A stretch of 63,509 bases of DNA, taken from Hoeflea sp. GTDB lineage: Bacteria > Pseudomonadota > Alphaproteobacteria > Rhizobiales > Rhizobiaceae. Every line of letters begins with the position of its first letter. Within the stretch, counting starts at the first letter, position 1. Below the pieces are notes generated by a model that saw only the letters and a list, made by a program, of their open reading frames with translations, was not told the origin of the DNA and did not search any database. Location: NCBI RefSeq assembly GCF_014359905.1, contig NZ_JACIYP010000017.1:1-63509 (forward strand), in the 5' to 3' direction. Positions 11,376-19,739 of this stretch are shown here, in pieces. A program made the translations under genes and the position numbers.

Positions 11376-12293
11376 ATGAGAAACATGACACTGAGACAGC
11401 TCCGCTACTTCGAGGCTCTGGCGCAACACGGTCACTTCGGGCGTGCCGCCAGCGCCTGCGCGATCTCCCAGCCGGCTTTGTCGGTACAGATCATGGAACT
11501 GGAGAAATCACTCGGAACCGATCTGTTTGAACGCGGCAGCCGTCAAGTCCGGCTGACCAACCTCGGGGAGGAATTCGCGTCGCGGGTGCGCCCGATCCTG
11601 CAGTCTGTCGAGGAACTGGGCGAACTGGCGCGCGCATCCACGGACCGCCTGGTCGGGCGTCTTCGCATTGGCATCATCCCGACGATTGCGCCTTATCTTC
11701 TTCCGGCGATCATCGGCAATCTGACCCGCATGAATGACGGCATCGATATCCAGGTGCGTGAAACAATGACTCCCACACTGGTCGAAGAACTGTCGGAGGG
11801 GCGGCTGGACGCGGCCATCGTGGCGCTTCCGGTGTCCGAACCCTCGCTGACCGAGATTGCACTGTTTGAAGAAAACTTCGTTCTGGTCAGGCCGCTGGGC
11901 GACGCAGGCAAACCCGTGCCCAATCACGAGGATCTGCGCCAAATGAAGCTGCTCCTGCTGGAAGAAGGCCACTGCTTTCGGGATCAGGCCTTGTCGTTCT
12001 GCAACATCCAGTCGTCCCGACCACGCGAGGTTCTTGATGCGAGTTCGCTGGCCACTCTGGTCCAGATGGTCGGCGCCGGCCTGGGCGTCACTCTGATTCC
12101 GGAAATGGCGATCACCGTGGAAACGCGATCTGCACCGGTCTCCATATCCCGCTTTGCCGCGCCGCAGCCGGCGCGAACCATCGGCATGATCTGGCGCAAG
12201 ACCAGTCCGTTGTCCAAACAACTCACCGAGATCTCCGGCATTGTCCGCCGCGCGGCAGAAGATGATGTCCACCGGAGCGAGATTTTTGCCTAG
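11376..12293 (+). CDS. oxyR: Peroxide-sensing LysR-type regulator OxyR
   Basis: The 305-residue LysR-type protein has an N-terminal winged helix (about 5-65, FGRAASACAISQPALSVQI) and a two-lobed effector domain. The segment GHCFRDQALSFC places two cysteines (C200 and C209) nine residues apart, matching the redox-switch pair of OxyR (C199/C208 in E. coli). Together with the divergent katG this makes the OxyR call secure. A second ATG at 11385 is a possible start. Its stop codon overlaps the stop of the convergent dehydrogenase in a shared CTAG. Confidence 0.93.
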   Translation: MRNMTLRQLRYFEALAQHGHFGRAASACAISQPALSVQIMELEKSLGTDLFERGSRQVRLTNLGEEFASRVRPILQSVEELGELARASTDRLVGRLRIGIIPTIAPYLLPAIIGNLTRMNDGIDIQVRETMTPTLVEELSEGRLDAAIVALPVSEPSLTEIALFEENFVLVRPLGDAGKPVPNHEDLRQMKLLLLEEGHCFRDQALSFCNIQSSRPREVLDASSLATLVQMVGAGLGVTLIPEMAITVETRSAPVSISRFAAPQPARTIGMIWRKTSPLSKQLTEISGIVRRAAEDDVHRSEIFA

Positions 12294-13417
12294 ATGAAAT
12301 CGACAATCTGGCGGATTGCCTCCCCGCTCGCCAGCCGGTCGAAGCCCTCATTGATATCGTCAAGCGCAATCCGGTGGGTGAGCAGCCTGTCGACCGGCAG
12401 CTTGCCGCGTTTGTAGAGACCGAGAAAGCGCGGGATGTCACGCGAAGGAACGCCGGACCCCAGATAGCTGCCCTTCAACGTGCGTTCTTCCGCAACCAGC
12501 GAGACAGCCGGCAGTGTCAGCATCGCACTGGGGTTCGGCAGGCCCGCAGTCACCGTTGTGCCGCCGCGGCGGGTGATTGCATAGGCAAACTCCAGCGCCT
12601 TGACCGAGCCTGCAAATTCCAGCGCCGTTTCAACGCCACCATGGGTTGCCTCCCGAACCTTGGCTATCACATCGGGATCATCCGCCCGGAAAATATGGGT
12701 GGCGCCAAGTTCGAGGGCGAGATCGAGTTTCTGCTGCAAGCGGTCCACCGCCACGACCGTTTCCGCCCCTGCCGCCACGGCGCCAAGCACCGCGGCCAGA
12801 CCGACGCCGCCCAGACCGATCACCCCTGCCGTTCCTCCCGGCTTCACGTCCCCGCCATTGAACACGGCGCCAGCGCCAGTGAGAACCGCGCAGCCTATGA
12901 GTGCCGCAATGTGCAGCGGCACATCGCGGTCGATCTTGACCAGTGAATTGCGCGACACGGTGGCATATTCGGCGAAGGACGAGATACCGAGATGGTGATG
13001 CACCGGCTCGCCGTGACGGCTGAGCCGGCAAGCGCCGCTGATCAGGTCGCCGGCGGCGTTGTGCAGGGCGCCGGGTTCGCACAGAGCTGGACGGCCCTGG
13101 GCGCAAGGCGCACAATGGCCACAACTGGGTACAAAGACACAGACCACATGGTCGCCAACGGCGAGATCATGAACATTGGCCCCCAGTTCCTCGACGATTC
13201 CTGACGCCTCGTGGCCAAGCGCCATCGGCATTGGCCTGGGCCGGTCGCCATTGATCACCGAAAGATCCGAGTGGCAAAGTCCGGCAGCAACCATCCTGAT
13301 CAGCACCTCTCCGGGCCCCGGACCGTCAAGGTCGACTTCCTGAACCAGCAATGGGCGCGAAATCGCATAGGGCCCCTTGCGGCCAATTTCCTCAAGTACT
13401 GCTGCCCTGACTTTCAT
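12290..13417 (-). CDS. Zinc-dependent alcohol dehydrogenase (MDR superfamily)
   Basis: The 375-residue protein has catalytic zinc ligands C48 and H69 with E70 (GLCHSD, GHEASG), structural zinc cysteines C99, C102, C105 and C113 (CGHCAPCAQG), and the Rossmann motif GLGGVGLAAV. Length and motifs match class III-like NAD-dependent alcohol/aldehyde dehydrogenases. The start at 13417 is preceded by GGAGGAGACC; five extra upstream codons are possible. It lies near an SDR and acyl-CoA ligase and CoA-transferase remnants, so it may once have belonged to an alcohol- or acid-activation pathway. The substrate is unknown. Confidence 0.88.
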   Translation of the reverse strand: MKVRAAVLEEIGRKGPYAISRPLLVQEVDLDGPGPGEVLIRMVAAGLCHSDLSVINGDRPRPMPMALGHEASGIVEELGANVHDLAVGDHVVCVFVPSCGHCAPCAQGRPALCEPGALHNAAGDLISGACRLSRHGEPVHHHLGISSFAEYATVSRNSLVKIDRDVPLHIAALIGCAVLTGAGAVFNGGDVKPGGTAGVIGLGGVGLAAVLGAVAAGAETVVAVDRLQQKLDLALELGATHIFRADDPDVIAKVREATHGGVETALEFAGSVKALEFAYAITRRGGTTVTAGLPNPSAMLTLPAVSLVAEERTLKGSYLGSGVPSRDIPRFLGLYKRGKLPVDRLLTHRIALDDINEGFDRLASGEAIRQIVDFI

Positions 13418-13432
13418 GTGGTCTCCTCCCAA

Positions 13433-13999
13433 AACATGTGCACCCGCCCTTCTCTCGACAGAAGAAGGCCTACATGATTTTCTCTCGACTCGAAATCAGA
13501 GAACTTCACAGTGCGAATGGCTCTGCGCTATAGACGCAAAATGTCGGGGAAGATTGGGAAAGCCTTTCGGCTTAAGAGCGATGAGCTGCCTTGCCGGCTG
13601 CCGGGCTTGCAGGCCGACGACGATGAATGGCAATTTTCCTTGTCCCCCTGCCCGTTCAAGTCGCAAAATGCAAAAGCGTCCTGATCCTGAGATCGAGGCG
13701 CTTTTTGAAGGCTGTGAAGTATGCAAGGATTTGGTTGCCGCGGCCTGATTGCAGAGAATCATGCCATGGCGCGCATCCGACCGAAGGCGCTCGCATTGCC
13801 TTGAACGACCCGCGATGGCGACAAACGCCGAAGGCTCGAACCCTGATCGGCGGCCCCATGATATCGGGCACCATTGTCAGAAAGCCTGAACAGCAACCGA
13901 ACCATCGTCACGTCACATCAGCTGGCCAACGCGCAGCGGTGGCATGCCGTTGCCCGTCTGATCCGAAATTCGGTCCAAAGCGAGTTGTGAGCGCGGACA
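13433..13999. other. Intergenic stretch without a supported gene
   Basis: Only short overlapping frames occur here and none shows recognisable homology or a convincing ribosome binding site. A possible 26-codon frame begins at 13668. The segment around 13670-13756 resembles, in order, the hairpin and the downstream GGTTGC-rich block of the 110-bp repeats near 39.0 and 48.5 kb, but with many differences. The stretch is probably decayed intergenic sequence. Confidence 0.5.
13670..13756. repeat. Possible diverged third copy of the 110-bp hairpin/tRNA-end repeat
   Basis: The order AAAAGCG...CTGATCCT...CGCTTTTTGA followed about 20 nt later by AAGGATTTGGTTGC and GGCCTGATTGCA parallels the repeats at 38961-39070 and 48472-48581. 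Identity is partial and the hairpin arms differ, so relatedness is uncertain. Confidence 0.25.
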
Positions 14000-14000
14000 C

Positions 14001-14894
14001 CTATTTCCTTGCGGCTATGGATGCAGCCTCAGCGCCCGAACTCGCAAGCTCCCGTTCCGCCTGAGTAAATCCATAGTCCGGAACGATCTCGCCCGTACGG
14101 CTACTGATCTGATCCCACGCGGCGACCAAGCGGGTTGCGGCATCCTCACCGCCGCCGATCTGCACGCCCTGCGTCAGCGTTACATGGGCGCGGGCGAAAT
14201 GCCCGGCGCCGGCACACAGGATCGCCCGCGTCGGCGCCTCCTCGCCCACCAGCGCCAGCAGTCCCGGACTGACAAGCTCCGGCGAAAGCTGGGCAAGCAC
14301 CTCCGCGGTCAGCACTCCGTCGGTCATCTGGGTCGCGGCGGTGGGCGCCAGACAGTTCACGCGAATTCCGTACTTCTCGCCTTCCAGCGCCAGTGTCTGC
14401 ATCAGACCGACCAGCGCCATCTTGGCGGCGCCGTAATTGGACTGGCCGAAATTGCCGTAGAGCCCGGAGGAGGACGTGGTCATGACAATGCGGCCGTAGC
14501 TCTGCTTGCGCATCATCTCCCACACCGCCTTGGAGCAGATCACGGCGCCCATCAGATGGACGTCGACCACGGCGCGGAAATCGGCGATCTCCATCTTGGC
14601 GAAGCTCTTGTCGCGCAGGATGCCGGCATTGTTGATCAGGATGTCGATGCGGCCCCAGGCGGCCATCGCCTGGTCGACCATCGCGGCAACACCGGCCTCG
14701 TCGGTGACTGAGGCCGCAACCCCGATCGCCTCACCGCCTCCGGCCCTGATCTCGTCGGCGACGCGCTCGGCGCTTTCAGCGTTCATGTCGTTGACGACGA
14801 CCCGGGCGCCGAGGCGGGCGAGCAGCAGCGCATGGCATCTGCCCAATCCTCCGCCGGCTCCGGTGACGATGGCGGTGCGATCCCTCAGCTTCAT
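14001..14894 (-). CDS. SDR-family oxidoreductase (HSD17B4-like 3-hydroxyacyl-CoA dehydrogenase type)
   Basis: The 297-residue classical SDR has cofactor motif TGAGGGLGR (11-19), NNAG (88-91), and the catalytic Tyr and Lys in YGAAK (Y154, K158), with a Ser at about 142. VVVNDMN after the second beta strand resembles the N-terminal dehydrogenase domain of multifunctional beta-oxidation proteins. It may oxidise a 3-hydroxyacyl-CoA or similar. The start at 14894 follows AAAGGAG. The adjacent acyl-CoA ligase remnant on the same strand supports an acyl-CoA context. The C-terminal extension (about 250-297) is atypical of small SDRs. Confidence 0.82.
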   Translation of the reverse strand: MKLRDRTAIVTGAGGGLGRCHALLLARLGARVVVNDMNAESAERVADEIRAGGGEAIGVAASVTDEAGVAAMVDQAMAAWGRIDILINNAGILRDKSFAKMEIADFRAVVDVHLMGAVICSKAVWEMMRKQSYGRIVMTTSSSGLYGNFGQSNYGAAKMALVGLMQTLALEGEKYGIRVNCLAPTAATQMTDGVLTAEVLAQLSPELVSPGLLALVGEEAPTRAILCAGAGHFARAHVTLTQGVQIGGGEDAATRLVAAWDQISSRTGEIVPDYGFTQAERELASSGAEAASIAARK

Positions 14895-15029
14895 TCCTGT
14901 CTCCTTTGAAGAGCGGTTGCGCTCATTGCCACACGCGATCAAGCGTGGATTCATTGACGATCCTCGGACGTGGCGCCACACGCGCGCCGCTCCACATGCG
15001 CGGACCAGAACCTCGGCGAGGCGACCAGG

Positions 15030-15846
15030 TCAAGCTCCGCCATACAGCTTTTTCAGACGCAGCTTGTCGATCTTGCCGGTGGCCGCCATCGGCATGTCCT
15101 CAAGCCGGATGATCGCGTCGGGCACCCACCACGACGCGATCCGGCCGTTGAGGGCGGCAAGCAACGCCTCGTCGCTGATCACCTGCTGCTTGCGGACCGC
15201 CACCAGCAGCATCGACAGCTCGCCCCATTTCGGATCGGCCCGGCCGATGACGGCGGCCAGCGAGATCTCCGGCAACGCGCCGATGATCGCCTCGATTTCG
15301 GCGGGGTTGATCCATTCGCCGCCCGACTTGATGAGGTCCTTGGCGCGGCCGGTGATGATCAGGTTTCCCTGCGCGTCGATCCGCGCCAGGTCGCCGGTGT
15401 CGAACCAGCCGTCCGCATCGGTGGCGGGATCGCTGTCGCCGAGATAGCGCTCGACCACGGCTGCGCCCTTGACCCTGAGATGGCCTTCCGTGTTTCTCTG
15501 CTCGGCGAGCGCCCGGCCTCCCGCGTCGGTCAGAAGCAGATCCAGGCCCACCGCCGGCCGCCCCGACACCGAGGCGGTCCGGTCGGGGTCGCCCGGCAGC
15601 GCCATGGTTCCTGACGGCGACAGCTCGGTCATGCCCCAGCTGGTCTGCACGCTCACGCCCAGCCGGCGCTCGATCCGCTCCATCAGCGCCGGCGCCAGCG
15701 GCGCCCCGCCGACGAGGATTCGCCTGAGGCTCGGCACCTCGCCGCCGCTGGGCTCGAGATGCTCGACCAGCCCGAGCCAGACGGTGGGAACGCCCGCCGC
15801 GACCGTCACGCCTTCGGAGGCGATCAGCCTTGCGAGGCTCGCGCCG
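15030..15846 (-). pseudogene. N-terminally truncated acyl-CoA synthetase (AMP-binding)
   Basis: The C-terminal half of an ANL-superfamily acyl-CoA ligase is preserved. Visible motifs are QTSWGMTELSPSG (motif with catalytic Thr-Glu), GWFDTGDLARID, GRAKDLIKSGGEWI and the C-terminal Lys motif TGKIDKLRLK. Homology ends at about 15846 (DGASLARLIASEGV). The sequence beyond switches to unrelated frames, so the adenylate-forming N-terminal domain with the P-loop is missing. Without it the protein cannot activate an acid. A GTG at 15809 could start a residual 259-residue product. Confidence 0.8.
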
Positions 15847-15996
15847 TCAGGCCGAAGGGCTGAATCGCGCCGTCGATGGCGCCGGCGGCCATGCCGAAGC
15901 CGCGGCGGAGGTCATGTCTTGAGCTGTAACGTCAGTTCTTCCCGCACTCTCTGCTGGTCTCCGGAGCCTGCCTGACTCTATCGGCGCCGGGACGTC

Positions 15997-16113
15997 TCAA
16001 GGGTTGACTTCGAACAGTCCCGTAGCGCCCATGCAGCGCAGGTGACGGGTGGCGCAGGGGCCGGCCAGTACATGGGTCAGGTCGAGGACCCGAAATCCTT
16101 CGAGCGGAAGCAT
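15997..16113 (-). pseudogene. CaiB/BaiF CoA-transferase N-terminal fragment
   Basis: A 38-codon frame from the ATG at 16113 matches the start of family III CoA-transferases (GFRVLDLTHVLAGPCATR, then CMGATGLFEVNP) and then hits a stop. The rest of the roughly 400-residue enzyme is absent. Between it and the acyl-CoA ligase fragment (15847-15996) there is scrambled sequence of unknown origin. This documents deletion and rearrangement in the cluster. Confidence 0.7.
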
Positions 16114-16293
16114 GTAGTTCTCCTGTTCCAGGCGCAGGTGGCGCATCACCTAAGGATCGCGTGACATCCCGTCGGCACAAGGCTCCTCCCAGAGCCGCAG
16201 GATGCCAGCATAGAATTGGTTTTGATATTACTGGTAGTTATATTTCCTAAGGTCTGCGTTACGTTTTCCTTAAGGATCAACAGGGAGTGCCCG

Positions 16294-17213
16294 ATGGACC
16301 TGAGGCAAATCCACCATTTCGTCGCCGCCTGCGAGGAAGGCTCGCTCAGCGCGGCGGCGTTGCGGCTCAACTGCACGGCGTCGGGGGTAAGCCAGCAGAT
16401 GAGCTCGCTGGAAGCGCAGCTCGGCACGGGACTGCTCGAGCGCACCCGGCGCGGCGTCAACCCGACCGCCGCGGCCTGGCGCTTCTATGCCCGCTGCCTG
16501 GCGATTCTCAAGGCCGTCTCCGAGGCCTAGACCGAGCTCGAGGATTTTTCCGCCGGCTTGACCGGCACCGTATCGGCGGGATTCGCGCCGGGGCTCGCCA
16601 AGGCTGTGTTGCCGCAGACGCTGGCCCGGTACACGCGCGAGTTCCCCAAGGTCGACATCGAGATCTCCAGCGGGACCTCGGATGCCCTTGTCGCGGAAAC
16701 GTCCCGCGGCGCGCTCGACTTCTATGTCGGTCAGTTCGACAGGCCCCAGGTCGGGATCACCGCCACGGCAATCGGGCGGTTCCCGGTTGCATCTCCGGGT
16801 CGCGACGCGGATTCATGCAGATGCAGCCCGTTCGCCTGCATGAGGTGGTGCCCCTGAAACTCTCCATTCCCTCCGCCACCCACAGTCTTCGGCCACGCAT
16901 CGAAGGCGCCATCCGCAACGGCGAGATCCTGGTCGACCGGACCATCTCCATCGCCAGCCTCACGGCCGGACTTGAATTTGTGGCGCAGACGGACTGGTCC
17001 TCCATCCTGCCCTACTGGATTGGCCTCAAAGAACTCGGCAACGACCGCGTCACCGTCAATCCGATCATCGAACCGCAACTGAGGGTCGAACTTGCGCTCA
17101 GCCATCTCGTCCGGCGCCCGTTGTCGCGGCCCGCACAGCTGGTCTACGAGTATTTTTACGAGGAACTCAAGCGCAGCGAGAGCGAGTGGGAGCGCATGCT
17201 GGGCCAGGTTTAA
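16294..17213 (+). pseudogene. LysR-family regulator disrupted by an in-frame stop and a frameshift
   Basis: The N-terminal winged helix (MDLRQIHHFVAACEEGSLS) starts at 16294. The frame is interrupted by an amber TAG at 16528-16530, yet recognisable LysR sequence continues in the same frame (LEDFSAGLTGTV, EISSGTSDALVAE) to about 16790. There the homology moves to another frame (SRRGFMQMQPVRLHE, then DRTISIASLTAGLEFV) and runs to the stop at 17213. Two independent lesions make a functional full-length regulator very unlikely. It is divergent from the decayed CoA-transferase/ligase genes and probably was their regulator. Confidence 0.85.
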
Positions 17214-17288
17214 GTCTGGCTTACAGAAAGCTCTCGAAACGGATAAGATGCGGCCGTGTGCGGGCAGCTTTCGTTCACCTCATGGAAG

Positions 17289-19739
17289 TCAATCAACATG
17301 GAATGGGGCTTGTGACAACAGCTTGGCGACCGGTTGACCGTCTTCAAGGTATGTGCCGTCCCACCATTCAAACGGAGGAACCAGGCGGTCGCCGCCAATC
17401 AGGTGTCTGGTGCAATGCAGCATCAGCACGCAGAGCAGGCTGTCGGCTCCGTGGGTACGGCGGAATGCGAGCACGTGGCCGGCGCGGGCGCCGTGCACCG
17501 CCACCGGCTCGTAGCCGCCTTCGGCAAACAGCACCGGATTGGCCCTGCGCCGCTCCAGCAGGTCGCGGATCAGCGCGAGCTTGCCGCCGCCTGAAAGACC
17601 GGGCGCGGCTTTTTCCGGATCTTCGAGTGCGGCTTGGCGCAAACCGAAGTCCACCGGCCGCCGGTTGTCCGGGTCGACGAGGCTGAAATCGGCAAGTTCG
17701 CAGCCCTGGTAGAGGTCCGGCATGCCGGGCACGGTGCAGCGCAGCGCCGTCTGCACCAGCATATTGGCGCGCGTCGCGCCGGCGGTGAAGGCGACGAAGT
17801 CCTCGATGTCGGCCAGGAACGCCGCGGGCTTGGCGGGGTCGAGCAGATGCCGCACCAGCGTTTCGCAGGCAGCCTCGTAGGCCTCGTCCGGCGCTTCCCA
17901 GCAGGAGCGCAGTTTGGCCTCGCGCAGCGCCTTCTGCTGCCAGGCGATGATGCGGTCGGCAAGAGCCTCGAGCCCTGCCCGATCGCCTGCGGCCAATCCG
18001 GGAGGCCAGGCGCCGAATAGGGTCTGGAACAGCATGGAGCGGTCGGCCGGATCGATCCGGAGCGCCGGGTCGCCGGCAAGCGCGTCCCAGTGGCCGACCC
18101 GCTCGCGCCAGGCGTCGGGGATCTCGCTCAGCACCGCGAGCCGGGCGCGGACATCCTCGCCGCGCTTGTGGTCATGGGTGGCGGTGGCGAGCATGGCGCG
18201 CGGGAAATCGCGGGCGCGGGCGACCATCGCCTGGTGAAACTCCGCCACGGGCATCGAAAACCGCGCCGCGTCGAAGCCGACATCTGTGCGGGAGAGGAGA
18301 GCACCGTAGCGATAGAAGGCGGTGTCCTCGACGGATTTGGCCGCAATCGGCGCCGACAATTGCTGGAAGCGCTGCACGGCCGTGGCGGCAAGGCCAGCGT
18401 CGCCCGGTCCCTCGCCCGCCAGCCAGGCGAGCACATGATCGACCACCATGCCCTCGCCGGGCGGGGTGAAACGGGCGGCGCGCGTTCGCACCGTCTCGCG
18501 GACCCGGGCATCCGCGGCCGGCGCGCTGTCGCCGACGACATAGGTGCGGTAGACCGGAAACACCCACAGCATCCGCCTGATCGCCCGGCGCAGCATGGCG
18601 CGGGTCAGGCCAGCAGTGTCTTCGCTGGAGGCGGCAAGGGCGGCGAAGGCGGCGATGCAGGCCTCCAACTGTCCGTCGAAGGCCCAGTCGAGCATGTCCT
18701 GGCGGGCAGCGAGTTCCTCTTCGTGAAAATCGAGCTCCCGGCCGCTGAAATCCCGCCAGAGTTCGGCCAGCGGCTTTTCGCCGTCCGGATCGTGCAGCAG
18801 GGCCGACGCCTGCTCCATGAAATCATAGCCCGAGGTGCCGTCGACGCCCCAGTCGGTCGCAAGCGCCTCGCCCGGTCCGAGGATCTTCTCGATGACGACA
18901 TAAGCAGGCCCTTGCGGCACGCCGGCGGGACGCGCGATGGCGTCGAGCCGCTGCCGGAGCGTGCGGCAATAGCCCGCCGGATCGGTGAGCCCGTCGACAT
19001 GGTCGATGCGCACGCCGTCGATCAGGCCTTCCCCATAGAGCCGGAAATAGAGCGCATGGGTGGCCTCGAACACCGCCTCGTCCTCGATCCTGAGACCGGC
19101 CAGCTCGGTGATGGTGAAGAAGCGGCGCCAGTTGAGGTCGTCATCGGCGGTGCACCAACAGGCGAGCCGGTAGTGCTGGCGCGCGAGCAGTTCCGGCAGG
19201 TCGGCGCCGCCTTCCGCGCGGGCGGCCGCATGATCCTCGGGCCGGATCGGCAGGCGCTGGTCGCCGTAAAGCACGAGCGCCGGATCATCGCCGCCCGCAT
19301 CGACGCCGATGTCGCCCGCGGCCAGGGCCCGGGGCAGCGGCGCGCCGAGCAGCGGCAACAGCAGTTTGCGGCTCCAGTCGATGTCGAAGAATGTCGCGTA
19401 GCGGCTCCCCGGGCCGTTGCGGAGCACATCGTTCCACCAGACGTTTTCGCCGCCGGCGACGCCCATGTGGTTGGGCACGATGTCGATGATCAGGCCCATG
19501 TCGCGGGCGCGGAGCGCAGCGACGAGGCTGCGCAGGCCGTCTTCGCCGCCGAGTTCGGGGTTGATCCGCGTCGGATCGACGACATCATAGCCATGGGTCG
19601 ACCCGCTGCGCGCGGTGGTGACCGGCGAGGCGTAGACATGGCTGATGCCGAGCCGGTCGAGATAGGGAACCAGCACCTCGGCGTCGGCGAAGGTGAAGCC
19701 CCTGTGAAACTGGAAGCGGTAGCTGGCGCGTGGCGTCAT
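17289..19739 (-). CDS. treY: Malto-oligosyltrehalose synthase
   Basis: The 816-residue GH13_26 enzyme isomerises the reducing-end alpha-1,4 bond of maltodextrins to the alpha-1,1 bond of trehalose. The N-terminal motif SYRFQFHRGFTFADA and DIVPNHMG are diagnostic. The catalytic nucleophile is D246 (DGVRIDHVDGL) and the acid/base E284 (VVIEKIL). Its ATG overlaps the TGA of malQ (ATGA), showing translational coupling. It is the last gene of the minus-strand glg-tre operon and acts with TreZ to make trehalose from glycogen or maltodextrin. Confidence 0.95.
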   Translation of the reverse strand: MTPRASYRFQFHRGFTFADAEVLVPYLDRLGISHVYASPVTTARSGSTHGYDVVDPTRINPELGGEDGLRSLVAALRARDMGLIIDIVPNHMGVAGGENVWWNDVLRNGPGSRYATFFDIDWSRKLLLPLLGAPLPRALAAGDIGVDAGGDDPALVLYGDQRLPIRPEDHAAARAEGGADLPELLARQHYRLACWCTADDDLNWRRFFTITELAGLRIEDEAVFEATHALYFRLYGEGLIDGVRIDHVDGLTDPAGYCRTLRQRLDAIARPAGVPQGPAYVVIEKILGPGEALATDWGVDGTSGYDFMEQASALLHDPDGEKPLAELWRDFSGRELDFHEEELAARQDMLDWAFDGQLEACIAAFAALAASSEDTAGLTRAMLRRAIRRMLWVFPVYRTYVVGDSAPAADARVRETVRTRAARFTPPGEGMVVDHVLAWLAGEGPGDAGLAATAVQRFQQLSAPIAAKSVEDTAFYRYGALLSRTDVGFDAARFSMPVAEFHQAMVARARDFPRAMLATATHDHKRGEDVRARLAVLSEIPDAWRERVGHWDALAGDPALRIDPADRSMLFQTLFGAWPPGLAAGDRAGLEALADRIIAWQQKALREAKLRSCWEAPDEAYEAACETLVRHLLDPAKPAAFLADIEDFVAFTAGATRANMLVQTALRCTVPGMPDLYQGCELADFSLVDPDNRRPVDFGLRQAALEDPEKAAPGLSGGGKLALIRDLLERRRANPVLFAEGGYEPVAVHGARAGHVLAFRRTHGADSLLCVLMLHCTRHLIGGDRLVPPFEWWDGTYLEDGQPVAKLLSQAPFHVD

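Noticed and set aside
13668..13748. 26-codon frame with a C-x2-C motif
   Set aside because: No ribosome binding site, no homology recognised, and it overlaps the possible repeat-like segment.
15847..15930. Frame reading GFGMAAGAIDGAIQPFGL on the minus strand
   Set aside because: Too short to assign to a family; kept only as scrambled sequence between two pseudogene fragments.
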